A DNA stretch of 64,000 nt from Gemmatimonadaceae bacterium (GTDB taxonomy: Bacteria > Gemmatimonadota > Gemmatimonadetes > Gemmatimonadales > Gemmatimonadaceae): the NCBI GenBank assembly GCA_019186945.1, contig JABAQJ010000007.1, positions 517,074 through 581,073 of the forward strand, given 5' to 3'. Shown one piece after another: positions 8,669 to 17,276 of the stretch. The position numbers and the translations under genes are program-made. Numbering within the stretch: the stretch's first letter is position 1; every line of letters starts with the position of its first letter. The notes under the pieces are model-generated. The model did not search any database. It was not told where the DNA came from and was given only the letters and a program-made list of their open reading frames with translations.

Positions 8669-9448
8669 ATGAACGGTCGTCTCACGAACGGTCGTCCATG
8701 GATCCTGGGTGAGTGCCTGTGGCCAGAGGTACGCAGTGCTGAGTACGAAGTCGCCATCCTGCCGTGGGGCGCTACGGAGGCACACAATACGCACCTGCCT
8801 TACGCCACCGACACCATCGAAAGCACGTGGGTGGCGGAGGAGAGCGCGCGTCTGGCTTGGGAGGCCGGCGCGCGGGTCGTGGTGCTGCCGGCCATCGCCT
8901 ACGGTGTGCAGACCGGTCAGCGGGATATCCCGTTCTGCATCAATATGAACCCGTCGACGCAGGCGATGGTGTTGCGCGACATCGTCAGGTCACTCGAAGT
9001 GCACAGCCCTCGCAAGCTGATAGTACTGAATGGGCACGGCGGCAACGATTTCAAGCAGATGATCCGGGAGTTGCAAGCGGAGACCTCGATCTTTCTTGGC
9101 ACTATCAACTGGTGGTCGTGCGTTTCGGCCGCGCCTTTCTTCGACGAACCCGGCGATCACGCTGGAGAACTGGAAACCAGCGTGATGCAGAAGTTGTCGC
9201 CGCATCTGGTTGCGCTGCTGGATCGCGCTGGCAAGGGACGCGCTCGACGCTCGACGATCGCCGGATTTCGCGAGGGATGGGCCTGGGCGCCACGCGATTG
9301 GAGTCAGGTTACCGACGATACGGGCGTTGGCGACCCGTCCGGGGCTTCCGACGTCAAGGGCGCACGCTTCCTGGAGACTGTTACGAGGCGGATCGCCGGA
9401 TTCTTCGTCGAGCTGGCCGCCGCGGATTCGGCACGGATGTACGAATAG
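8669..9448 (+). CDS. Creatininase-family amidohydrolase
   Basis: 259-residue cytosolic metal-dependent amidohydrolase. Metal and active-site residues typical of the family are visible: E37 and H39 in GATEAHNTHLP, D48, H123 in NGHGGN, and E167 in GDHAGELET. The family hydrolyses cyclic or linear amides such as creatinine and also includes enzymes of cofactor maturation; the substrate here is not known. Close spacing after the permease (3 nt) suggests it acts on an imported compound. ATG 8669 is the first start after the permease stop. Confidence 0.82.
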   Translation: MNGRLTNGRPWILGECLWPEVRSAEYEVAILPWGATEAHNTHLPYATDTIESTWVAEESARLAWEAGARVVVLPAIAYGVQTGQRDIPFCINMNPSTQAMVLRDIVRSLEVHSPRKLIVLNGHGGNDFKQMIRELQAETSIFLGTINWWSCVSAAPFFDEPGDHAGELETSVMQKLSPHLVALLDRAGKGRARRSTIAGFREGWAWAPRDWSQVTDDTGVGDPSGASDVKGARFLETVTRRIAGFFVELAAADSARMYE

Positions 9449-9532
9449 CATCCGCCCGACGGCGCATGCTTTCCCGGCGAGGCGCGCCAGGCACGAAGCG
9501 AGGACGCGACACGACGGTGGTGTTGCGGCCGA

Positions 9533-9547
9533 GTCAAGTCGCTTGAC
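9533..9547. promoter_or_regulatory. Palindrome upstream of the TonB receptor gene
   Basis: Perfect inverted repeat GTCAAG-TCG-CTTGAC, centred about 93 bp upstream of the ATG at 9633, in the 184-bp gap after the creatininase gene. A second stem CTTCCCC/GGGGAAG (9581-9587 with 9600-9606) lies in the leader just before the Shine-Dalgarno. The palindrome could be an operator; no regulator is identified. Confidence 0.35.
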
Positions 9548-9632
9548 CGTCATTCCGGTTGCGGCCAGCTTTGTGCACGCCTTCCCCCATTCGTTTCGTG
9601 GGGAAGCCGCGTTCTCCCTCCAGGAATCGCCT

Positions 9633-12600
9633 ATGAAACTGCACCGTGTTTTTCTCGTCGGCGCCGCGCTGTTCATGGCCCTGACGAGCCTTGTGCCGTC
9701 GCGAACGTCAGCACAGGGCGTAACGACCGGCGGCATTGGCGGCGTTGTGGCTGACGAAAACGGCCAGCCTCTCGGCAACGTCCAGATCCGTGTGGTCAAC
9801 AAGAAGACAGGATTTGCCACGGGTGCGCTGACGCGCGAAAGCGGTCGCTATCTGGTGGCGGGTCTCGAAGTTGGCGGACCGTATGAAGTGACGGCGCGAC
9901 GCATCGGGTTCGAGCCTCAGGTCAGGACGGACCAGTATGTGCCGCTCAGTCAGATTCTGAAGCTGGACTTCGTCCTCTCGCAGCAGGCTGCGCAGATCCA
10001 GGGCGTGCAGATCGTCGGCACGACGACGGCGGCCGAGACGTTCACAGCCTCGAACACAGGCGTCAAGACTGTCGTCACCGACACGGCGTTGCGGCGGATA
10101 CCGACGCTCTCCCGCAACCTGGTCGACTTCATCAAGCTCGTCCCACAGGCATCGTCGTCCGGTCCGGGTTATTCCGGGGGCGGCATGTCGAACCGCATGA
10201 ACAACGTACAGATCGACGGTTCCACGGAGCGTGACGTCTTCGGACTCGGTTCCACGGGCCAGCCCGGCGCGCAGGCGAACGCCAAGTCCGTGTCTCTGGA
10301 AGCCGTCAAGGAGTTCCAGGTTCTGCTGGCGCCGTTCGACGTACGGCAAGGGAACTTCGGCGGGTTGCTGCTGAACGCCGTCACCAAGAGCGGAACGAAC
10401 GACTTGTCCGGTTCCGCGTTCTACCAGTATCGAAACCAGGACTATGGCCGCAACGTTCCGGTGCTCCGTTCGACCGCCTTCGACCGGACGATGTACGGTT
10501 TCTCGTTAGGTGGCCCGATCGTCAAGGATCGGCTGCATTTCTTCGTGGTACCGGAGTTCCAGACGGAGCACGCGCCGCTCAGCGGGCCGTTCCAGGGTCA
10601 GCCATCCAGTGCGGCGATCGCGTTCCCGGTTCGCGACGCCGACCTGACGAGGTTCGGCCAACTGATGACCGCCATGGGCGAGAAGTCCCTGGGAACGGTG
10701 GGCGCGGTGGAAGTACCCAATCCACTGACCAACTTCTTCGGTCGGGTGGACTGGCGCCTCAACGACACGCACCGCCTCGTCCTGCGCTACAACTACGGAA
10801 AATCCGAACTGCTGCGTTCGCAGAACTCGCGTAACTCGACGCGCGTGGTCTATACGGCCAATCTGCACGATTTCGTCTCCACCAAGCATGCCCCGGTGGT
10901 GCAGTTGTATTCCCATTTCCAGAACGGCACGTTCAACGAACTGTTCCTCGGCTATAACGTGGTCGAGGACCGACGTAATCCACGGACGACGTTCCCCCAG
11001 ATCACGGTCTCGCGCGTTACGCAGGTCGACAAGAACGGCAGCGTCGTCGGCGACAACGCGACCATCCTCGGCGGATCCGACCAGTTCTCGCAAGGGAACG
11101 AACTGGACACCAAGACCTACGAACTGACGGACAACTACACGATCCCGCGAGGCAACCACACCTTCGTGATCGGCACGCGCAACGAGCTGGTGAAGCTGCG
11201 AAATCTGTTCACGCAGAGTTCGTTCGGAGTGTGGTCGTTCCGCGGACTCGACTCGCTGGCCGCCGGAAACGCCAACTCGTTCCGCAAGGCGATCATCCTC
11301 AGCCAGGGCGGGAACGTCTACTTCGACGCGCTCCAGAGCGGATGGTACGTGCAGGACCTGTGGCAGTATTCGCCACGTCTCGCCATCACGCTGGGTGTCC
11401 GACTCGACTACTCGAAGTTCCTCACGGACCTGCCCTATAACGCGGCGATCGACAGTGCCTACGGACGCCGCACGGACGACATCCCGCGCAATTCCGTGCA
11501 GTTCTCTCCACGTGTCGGCTTCAACTGGGACATCACTGGCGACCAGAAGAACCAGCTGCGCGGTGGCGCCGGACTCTTCGTCGGTACGCCGCCGTACGTC
11601 TGGCTGGAGAACGCCTACGTCAACTCGGGGAACATCATCACGTTCCTCAACTGCTCGACCTCCAGCACGCCGGCGCCGTCGTTCACGCTCAACATCGCCA
11701 ATATCAATGTCTGCCGGAACGGGCAGGGATCGAAGCCGATCGGCGACGTCAACTTCCTCGATGGGAGTCTCAAGTTCCCGCAGCCCCTGCGCGTCGCGTT
11801 AGGCTACGATCGACAGCTCAAGAGCGACGTGGTCTTCTCGATCGACGCGTTGCTCTCGAAAAACCTGAACCAGTTCTTCTTCGTCAATCGCAACCTCGCC
11901 GGACCGCAGCTAACGGATCGTTACGGACGGGTCGTGTATGCGCAGACGATCGGGCTCAACGGATCGCCGAGCATGGTGCTGCCACCGAAGGTCGTGGCTA
12001 ACGGCGGCTCCGCCCGCTTCAGTACGGCGATCGACGTCGAGAACCAGAACAGGGACTACGCCTGGAGCTTCACCCCTCAGCTCAGGAAGCGCTTCTCCAA
12101 CCACTGGGAAGGCGGAGTCGCTTACACCTACGCGAGGGCGCGCGACGTGCAGAGCTTCACCTCGTCAACGCACATCTCGAACTGGCAGTTCGGACGGACG
12201 CTGTCCACCCGCCAGGAGGATCCACTGCTGGGCGTTTCATTGTTCGACCAGACGCACAAGATCGCGACGAACGGCACGTACACCTGGGAGTGGAAGAAGA
12301 ACTGGGCTACCGACGTCTCGCTCTTCTACCAGGGCTTCTCCGGCTCACCGCACGACTACGTCTACGCGGGCGCGTCGAGTACGCAGGGCGACCTGAATGC
12401 CGACGGGCGCAACGGCAACGACCTGATCTATGTGCCGATGAACGCTCACAACACAAACGAGATCGTCTTCCAGAACATCGGATCCGGGGCAAACGCCGTG
12501 ACGGCGCAGAAGCAGGCGGATGCGTTCGAGAAGTTCATCCAGAGCTCGGACTGCCTGAGTCGCTACCGCGGGCAGATTCTCAAGCGCAATGTTTGCAAGC

Positions 12601-12917
12601 AACCGTTCACGAATCAGGTGGACCTGGCCGTCCGCCAGAATGTCCCGCTGATTCGAAACCAGCGCGTCTCGGTCCAGATGGACATCTTCAACTTCGGCAA
12701 CCTGCTGAACAAGAAGTGGGGCCAGCAAAAGGTCGCGGAAGCCAATTCGGGTGCGAACGCCAATGTGCCAATCCTGACGCACGTCGGCCAGACGACGACC
12801 AGCCCGCTCACGGCGGTCAACATCGTGCAGTTCAACACCAACCTGCACGAGTACAGCGTCGGGAACTTCGCATCGAACTACTGGCGAACGCAGATCTCCC
12901 TGCGCTACAGCTTCTGA
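9633..12917 (+). CDS. Oar-like TonB-dependent outer-membrane receptor
   Basis: 1094 residues after choosing ATG 9633, which begins a clear Sec signal (MKLHRVFLVGAALFMALTSL...SAQG) and has AGGAA 10 nt ahead; the frame is open further upstream only antisense-like. A carboxypeptidase-regulatory-like beta-sandwich lies at about 30-115 (GIGGVVADENGQPLGNVQIRV), then a plug region (VKTVVTDTALRRIPTLSRN, and VTKSGTNDLSG typical of Oar proteins), then a long barrel ending in ...SLRYSF with the terminal Phe of barrel proteins. It would import a bulky ligand with TonB energy; the ligand is unknown. A strong hairpin follows at 12954-12980. Confidence 0.88.
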   Translation: MKLHRVFLVGAALFMALTSLVPSRTSAQGVTTGGIGGVVADENGQPLGNVQIRVVNKKTGFATGALTRESGRYLVAGLEVGGPYEVTARRIGFEPQVRTDQYVPLSQILKLDFVLSQQAAQIQGVQIVGTTTAAETFTASNTGVKTVVTDTALRRIPTLSRNLVDFIKLVPQASSSGPGYSGGGMSNRMNNVQIDGSTERDVFGLGSTGQPGAQANAKSVSLEAVKEFQVLLAPFDVRQGNFGGLLLNAVTKSGTNDLSGSAFYQYRNQDYGRNVPVLRSTAFDRTMYGFSLGGPIVKDRLHFFVVPEFQTEHAPLSGPFQGQPSSAAIAFPVRDADLTRFGQLMTAMGEKSLGTVGAVEVPNPLTNFFGRVDWRLNDTHRLVLRYNYGKSELLRSQNSRNSTRVVYTANLHDFVSTKHAPVVQLYSHFQNGTFNELFLGYNVVEDRRNPRTTFPQITVSRVTQVDKNGSVVGDNATILGGSDQFSQGNELDTKTYELTDNYTIPRGNHTFVIGTRNELVKLRNLFTQSSFGVWSFRGLDSLAAGNANSFRKAIILSQGGNVYFDALQSGWYVQDLWQYSPRLAITLGVRLDYSKFLTDLPYNAAIDSAYGRRTDDIPRNSVQFSPRVGFNWDITGDQKNQLRGGAGLFVGTPPYVWLENAYVNSGNIITFLNCSTSSTPAPSFTLNIANINVCRNGQGSKPIGDVNFLDGSLKFPQPLRVALGYDRQLKSDVVFSIDALLSKNLNQFFFVNRNLAGPQLTDRYGRVVYAQTIGLNGSPSMVLPPKVVANGGSARFSTAIDVENQNRDYAWSFTPQLRKRFSNHWEGGVAYTYARARDVQSFTSSTHISNWQFGRTLSTRQEDPLLGVSLFDQTHKIATNGTYTWEWKKNWATDVSLFYQGFSGSPHDYVYAGASSTQGDLNADGRNGNDLIYVPMNAHNTNEIVFQNIGSGANAVTAQKQADAFEKFIQSSDCLSRYRGQILKRNVCKQPFTNQVDLAVRQNVPLIRNQRVSVQMDIFNFGNLLNKKWGQQKVAEANSGANANVPILTHVGQTTTSPLTAVNIVQFNTNLHEYSVGNFASNYWRTQISLRYSF

Positions 12918-12953
12918 ACGACGTCTCCGCAGTCCGACACACGAGGTTGGCGC

Positions 12954-12986
12954 GGCCCCGGGAAGTACTCCCCCGGGGCCGTTTGT
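12954..12986 (+). terminator. Terminator hairpin after the TonB receptor
   Basis: GGCCCCGGG (12954-12962) pairs perfectly with CCCGGGGCC (12972-12980), followed by GTTTGT. It lies 36 nt after the stop codon. The T-tract is short, so efficiency is uncertain. Confidence 0.65.
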
Positions 12987-13031
12987 CTCCCCAACACGTC
13001 GGCAGCGCGGTCGTATCCAGGGCCGGCCTGC

Positions 13032-13562
13032 CTAACGTGAAGGTCGAATCGAGCGGTCGTTGGGCATCGACCGGCCCTTCACGGATCCGGATGAGTTGAT
13101 CGCCGTCGCTTCCGCGCGCGCCATGATCGCCGCGGCAAGCTGCCCCCAATCCGAGTCCGGGACTTCTACCGCAAGCAGGATCGACCCGTCCTCGACGCGC
13201 GCTTCGTAAAGGGCGACTGATCCCGGTTCGATCCCGATCGCCAGCAACGCCGAGGAAAGGCTGTTGCCTTCAGCCAGTCGATCGATCGCCGCCCCAATCG
13301 GCCCGGCGACGATGAAACGTCCGGAGCGCGGAATCGCAACCACGGCCACATCCGACAGCCATTCCAGCGTGCCGCCAAGGAGCGCGTCCGCTCTGGCGCC
13401 GATGACGCCCGACGCCTCCACTGGCCCTCCGCTCCGGGTACCGATGTTGTCGGGAAACAGGACGGAGATCCGAGCGCTGGAGAAACCGTTCTCCCTCAGC
13501 TCTTCAACGGCCGCGGCGACCTGATCCCTTGTTCGAAAGACGCCAACCGAAGTACCACGCAT
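13032..13562 (-). CDS. Stress-protein-like protein (YflT/general stress 17M type domain)
   Basis: 176 residues from ATG 13562, which has GGAGAG about 8 nt upstream; the frame is open further upstream. The N-terminus TSVGVFRTRDQVAAAVEELRENGFSSARISVLF is a ferredoxin-like strand-helix-strand module, followed by a Gly/Ala-rich amphipathic middle (DALLGGTLEWLSDVAVVAIPRSGRFIVAGP) and a closing segment VALYEARVEDGSILLAVEV. This layout is common in heat- or stress-induced proteins of unknown biochemistry. The stop TAG is inside a CGTTAGG word. A CRP-type palindrome lies about 120 bp upstream (13680-13697). Confidence 0.65.
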   Translation of the reverse strand: MRGTSVGVFRTRDQVAAAVEELRENGFSSARISVLFPDNIGTRSGGPVEASGVIGARADALLGGTLEWLSDVAVVAIPRSGRFIVAGPIGAAIDRLAEGNSLSSALLAIGIEPGSVALYEARVEDGSILLAVEVPDSDWGQLAAAIMARAEATAINSSGSVKGRSMPNDRSIRPSR

Positions 13563-13679
13563 GGGATGCTCTCCCCTGCATCCGTCCGCTTTTCGAACGA
13601 CCATCCTTGAGACAGGCTCGGCCGAAAGGACGGCCTCTCGTCAGCACCCGATGTGGTGCTCGTTGGGAAGGAAAATACT

Positions 13680-13697
13680 ATGTGACTTTCGTCACAT
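13680..13697. promoter_or_regulatory. CRP/FNR-family type palindrome
   Basis: Perfect ATGTGAC-TTTC-GTCACAT, which matches the CRP consensus TGTGA-N6-TCACA exactly (13681-13696). It stands in an AT-richer patch upstream of the leftward stress-like gene (start 13562). No CRP-family regulator is encoded in the window, so the regulator is inferred from the site alone. Confidence 0.5.
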
Positions 13698-13750
13698 GCA
13701 GGAGGTTGTCTTCAACAATTGGTTGACAGATCAATCGTTCCGCTAGACGA

Positions 13751-13828
13751 AATGGAGTCTGGAAATGGAGTCTGACCCCAAAATGACCCCCAAATGAGTT
13801 GCTGCTAGCCGAAATAGAGTCTGACCCC
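13751..13828. repeat. AGTCTGACCCC / AATGGAGTCTG repeat patch
   Basis: AGTCTGACCCC at 13769-13779 and 13818-13828, and AATGGAGTCT at 13751-13760 and 13764-13773, with a third relaxed copy AATAGAGTCTG just before 13818. The words are the reverse complement of the GGGGTCAGA words at 2927-2963, so two unrelated intergenic places carry the same short repeat. The rest of the 288-bp gap (13605-13892) shows no gene on either strand. Confidence 0.55.
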
Positions 13829-13892
13829 AAACAAGCAGTCCGGGAAAATCGGAAAGCCTGGTTCGGTGTGCTCACGACGGAACCACGCGGTG

Positions 13893-14429
13893 TTAACCAG
13901 AAGTTCGTTCGGCAGCGCTGAGCAGCGCGCGCGCTTTCTCGATGATCTGATACTCGAGTACGCCTCGCGTCGGGCAGCGCACCGGATCCCAGGCGTTGCC
14001 AGAAACGTTCGTACCTCCGGCCGCCAGGGCGATCGCCACCCGGGTGCGGTTGTCCGCCATGGGCGTCATTCGCGCGACGATGGCAAAGTGGATCCTGTAC
14101 GCATCCGCGTTAGGCCCTGTGATGCCGTCGCCGCAGTCGATGAACCGGGAGATCTGGCCGCCGGCGACGGTGCGCTCGCGCATGAACTTGAGCGTTCCGA
14201 AGGCCCCACCAGTGGAGTCCTGTATCTCAGCCGATATCCTGAGTGACTGGAATACGGCCTTGACGGCGGAATAGGTCTGCCCGTACGAGTGCGCGATTTC
14301 GACCGGCTTGCCGATCGTATCCATCGTGACCAGGCCCAGATAGCCGGGAACGCGGGCGATCGTGACCGTGGTCTGCGCGCCGGCGCTCGTGGCGAAAGCC
14401 AAGGCGATCGCTGTCCATACTGTTCGCAT
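13893..14429 (-). CDS. Secreted protein of unknown function
   Basis: 178 residues with a Sec signal (MRTVWTAIALAFATSAGAQ, cleavage expected after AGA or GAQ). The mature part is beta-rich, with MTPMADNRTRVAIALAAGG near its centre and two cysteines (FIDCGDG and PVRCPTRG) that could form a disulfide. No family is recognised. It begins 20 nt downstream of the mlaD stop on the same strand, so it is probably the last gene of the lptF-lptG-mlaE-mlaD transcript, consistent with a periplasmic role, but this is context only. Confidence 0.65.
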   Translation of the reverse strand: MRTVWTAIALAFATSAGAQTTVTIARVPGYLGLVTMDTIGKPVEIAHSYGQTYSAVKAVFQSLRISAEIQDSTGGAFGTLKFMRERTVAGGQISRFIDCGDGITGPNADAYRIHFAIVARMTPMADNRTRVAIALAAGGTNVSGNAWDPVRCPTRGVLEYQIIEKARALLSAAERTSG

Positions 14430-14449
14430 TCGCGGTATCCGTGATATCG

Positions 14450-15331
14450 CTAGAAGATACGGAGATCGATGTACCGTCGCGGGTTCTTCCTGAAGTCGGC
14501 GGTCAGCGAGTCCACGCGGGCGAGTACGGCTCGGAGGTCCGTGTAGAGTCCCGGGTCGTTCAACAGCTTGCCGACGCTGCCGTCCGCCCTATTGGCCTTC
14601 GCCAGGATGGTATCGAGCCTGGCGGCAGTCATCCGCAGATCTGCCGTCAGTCCGGCTGCGCTGGCGCTGGCGGCGCGCAGCGACCGGAGAGTCGAATCCA
14701 CCACCGCCGAGTCGATCGCGTTGACGCTGCTGCGGACGGACGCCAACGTCAGTTGCAACTCGCGCGACTGGACGGCGGCGATTTCGCTCAGATCCTCGGT
14801 CAGCTTGGCGGATCGTGCGAACATCCGTCGCAACTCGGCCAAACCGCCGGAATCCACCATCTGGGCGCGGGTGGACGTCAGGAGCGCGGAAAGCACGTTC
14901 GTCATCGAATCCGCGCGAGCCATAAGTGCCGTTACGCCCACGGCAGACTTGCCAACGGGTACTGTGTCGCCCGGCGCGAATGAGGAGTCGCCAGGCGCGG
15001 TTGGCGTGAGGGCGATCGCCTGGTCGCCAAAGAAGCCGTTAGGTACGACCTGCGAGGTTGTCCCCTTCGGCACCGCATACTGCTTCTGGATTCGATACGT
15101 CGCAATCAGCGTCCCGCGCCGGTCGAGTTCCACCTTGTCCACAAACCCCACGGTGACACCGGATAGCCAAACCGGCTGCCCCTGCTTCAATCCCGCGCCC
15201 CATGGGAAGCGCGAATACAGCGGGTATCCCTTCGCCAGGCCGCCGCGCACCAGCCAGATGGAGCCCAGGACCGCCACGATCAGCGCAGCGGTGGTGAAAA
15301 CACCCACGAGGACTTCGTCGCGTCGTTTCAT
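14450..15331 (-). CDS. mlaD: MCE/MlaD-family lipid-transfer protein
   Basis: 293 residues: an N-terminal anchor (VLVGVFTTAALIVAVLGSIWLV), then a single MCE domain at about 35-115 (YSRFPWGAGLKQGQPVWLSGVTVGFVDKVEL and VVPNGFFGDQAIALTP), then a helical tail ending NPRRYIDLRIF, a C-terminus common in MCE proteins of this type. It would bind phospholipid in the periplasm and form a ring on the MlaE permease. ATG 15331 overlaps the mlaE stop (ATGA). The ATPase partner MlaF is not encoded nearby. Confidence 0.88.
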   Translation of the reverse strand: MKRRDEVLVGVFTTAALIVAVLGSIWLVRGGLAKGYPLYSRFPWGAGLKQGQPVWLSGVTVGFVDKVELDRRGTLIATYRIQKQYAVPKGTTSQVVPNGFFGDQAIALTPTAPGDSSFAPGDTVPVGKSAVGVTALMARADSMTNVLSALLTSTRAQMVDSGGLAELRRMFARSAKLTEDLSEIAAVQSRELQLTLASVRSSVNAIDSAVVDSTLRSLRAASASAAGLTADLRMTAARLDTILAKANRADGSVGKLLNDPGLYTDLRAVLARVDSLTADFRKNPRRYIDLRIF

Positions 15332-16185
15332 CCTTGCAGTTGCGGTGCGAGAAGAACCGCCGTCAACGCGTCCAGCACCAGAATGTTGACAGAGGTGAGC
15401 ACGACAGCCTTGGCCGTCGACCTACCCACGCCCTCGGCGCCTACGTCAGTCACGTAGCCCTCGTACGAACAGAGGATCGCGATCGCGATGCCGAAGACCG
15501 TCGCCTTGATCAGCGAGTAGGCAATCTGAAAGAGGTTGAACGAGAGCCGCAACCCTTCCGAGAACTGCTGCCAGGTCACGTCCGTCGCGTAAACGGATGT
15601 CAGGAACGCCACGCTCACGCCGACGAAGTTCGCGAAGATCACCAGCAGCGGCAGCATGAACATGCCGGCGAGCACGCGCGGCACGACCAGGTAGGCCACC
15701 GGGTCGTAGGACAGCGTCTCCAGGGCGTCGATCTGTTCCGTGACGCGCATCGTCCCGATCTCTGCGGTCATGCGCGCTCCCACACGTCCTGTGAGCACCA
15801 GACCGGTGAGCAACGGCCCGAGCTCGAGGATGATCATCTGCCGCGAGATCAATCCGACGACCGAAAGCTGGACGCCTGGGAACAACTGGTAGCGCGTCTG
15901 CAACGCGATCACCGAGCCTATGAATGCCGACACGATCACGGTCAGCGGCAGCGATTCGACGCCTATGGCCCGCATCTGCTTGAAGGTCAGCGGTCCATAT
16001 GTCCGCCACTCTGCGAACAGCGCCCGGACCATGTCTCGCATGAAATAGACCCGGGCGCCGATGCCACCGAACACTCCCACGCCCAATTGCGCCATCTGCC
16101 GGAAGAACACCAGCCCGGTGCGCTGAACGACCGGAAACTCGGATGTCGGCCGGTGGGAACCGAAGAGCGGGGAAGACGTGCTCAC
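15328..16185 (-). CDS. mlaE: MlaE-family phospholipid ABC permease
   Basis: About 285 residues with five to six hydrophobic segments. Family signatures include SLPLTVIVSAFIGSVIALQTRYQ, ELGPLLTGLVLTGRVGARMTAEIGTMRVTEQIDAL and LIKATVFGIAIAILCSYEGY. GTG 16185 overlaps the lptG TGA (GTGA); the longer open frame lies in lptG. It would act with mlaD immediately downstream. No mlaF ATPase is in the window, so the complex needs a subunit encoded elsewhere. Confidence 0.9.
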   Translation of the reverse strand: MSTSSPLFGSHRPTSEFPVVQRTGLVFFRQMAQLGVGVFGGIGARVYFMRDMVRALFAEWRTYGPLTFKQMRAIGVESLPLTVIVSAFIGSVIALQTRYQLFPGVQLSVVGLISRQMIILELGPLLTGLVLTGRVGARMTAEIGTMRVTEQIDALETLSYDPVAYLVVPRVLAGMFMLPLLVIFANFVGVSVAFLTSVYATDVTWQQFSEGLRLSFNLFQIAYSLIKATVFGIAIAILCSYEGYVTDVGAEGVGRSTAKAVVLTSVNILVLDALTAVLLAPQLQG

Positions 16186-17276
16186 GTGCGCACGCGGGCC
16201 AGCAGGATGAGTCCCGCGATACCGAACAGCGCGTTCGGTATCCACGCAGCGATGTCCGGATCGAGCAGCCCCTTGGCGCCGACGGCTTTCGTCAGCTGGA
16301 TGAGGATCAGGAACACAATGGTAGTAGCCAGGGAGACGGCGATCCCGTAGGCCGTGCCGCCGCGTTGCGTGCTCGTGGCGAGCGGTGCGCCGAACAAGGC
16401 GATGATGATGCAGGTGACCGGAATCGCCAGCTTCAAGGCTCTCTCGACTCGCAATTCATCCGCGTCCCCGCCCGAGCGTTCGAGCGCGGAAATGTACTTG
16501 CCCAGTTCGCGGTACCGCATTTCCTGCGGTGCCGTGGACGAGCCCAGCATCGCCTTCGGAGTTTCCTGCAACCGACTGTCCCGGAGCGAGTCGAACTTGA
16601 ACGTGACGTCGGTCGTTCTCGATGGGATCACGTGGAGAGTGCCGTCGTGGAGACTCCAGCCGTCCGCCGGCGCCCACTTCGCCGATGTCGCCGTGAGGAG
16701 GTACGTCGGATAGCCGGGATCCTGTTCGCGACCCTTCCGCTCGATCTGGATGTCGTTGATCGTTCCCTGTTCGACGCGCAACGTGGCCACCTTGTACACG
16801 CGGCCATGCTCGGCGGCGTACGCGAAATTGAACCGCTCGGTGCCGGAAGTGAACTTCACCTCCTGGAGCAGTTCGGAGTGTCGCCGATTGGTGAGCGGCG
16901 ACAGTTCGCTCATACCTAACGTCAACAGCCCGGCGAACACCGACGCAACCAGGATCGGGCGGATCACACGGTGAAACGACAGGCCGGATGCCTTGGCCGC
17001 GGTTATTTCCGAGTGCCGTGTCAATTGGCCGATGGTGAACACGGCGGCGAACAGCGTCGCCGCCGGCAGCACCATCGACATGTTGTCCGGGATCCAGTAG
17101 AGGTAGCTCTTCGCGATATCGAGACGCGGCAGGTTCCGGTTGAGGTACTTGTCCAGATTGTCCGTCAGATCGAATACCGTGACGAGGAGCGGGAATCCGA
17201 TCGCGGTAGCGAAGAAGATCTTCGAGAACTCCCGCAGGACATACCGGTCCAGCGGACGGAGGAGATGGCGCCTCAC
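16182..17276 (-). CDS. lptG: LptF/LptG-family LPS export permease
   Basis: About 364 residues: LRPLDRYVLREFSKIFFATAIGFPLLVTVFDL at the N-terminus, three N-terminal and three C-terminal membrane segments, and a periplasmic beta-jellyroll region between about 120 and 265. The conserved loop LTRHSEITAAKASGLSFHRVIRPIL is present. GTG 17276 overlaps the lptF TGA (GTGA), which decides the start. Normal family length, in contrast to its lptF partner. It would move LPS or another envelope lipid from the inner membrane with LptB, which is not in the window. Confidence 0.9.
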   Translation of the reverse strand: MRRHLLRPLDRYVLREFSKIFFATAIGFPLLVTVFDLTDNLDKYLNRNLPRLDIAKSYLYWIPDNMSMVLPAATLFAAVFTIGQLTRHSEITAAKASGLSFHRVIRPILVASVFAGLLTLGMSELSPLTNRRHSELLQEVKFTSGTERFNFAYAAEHGRVYKVATLRVEQGTINDIQIERKGREQDPGYPTYLLTATSAKWAPADGWSLHDGTLHVIPSRTTDVTFKFDSLRDSRLQETPKAMLGSSTAPQEMRYRELGKYISALERSGGDADELRVERALKLAIPVTCIIIALFGAPLATSTQRGGTAYGIAVSLATTIVFLILIQLTKAVGAKGLLDPDIAAWIPNALFGIAGLILLARVRT

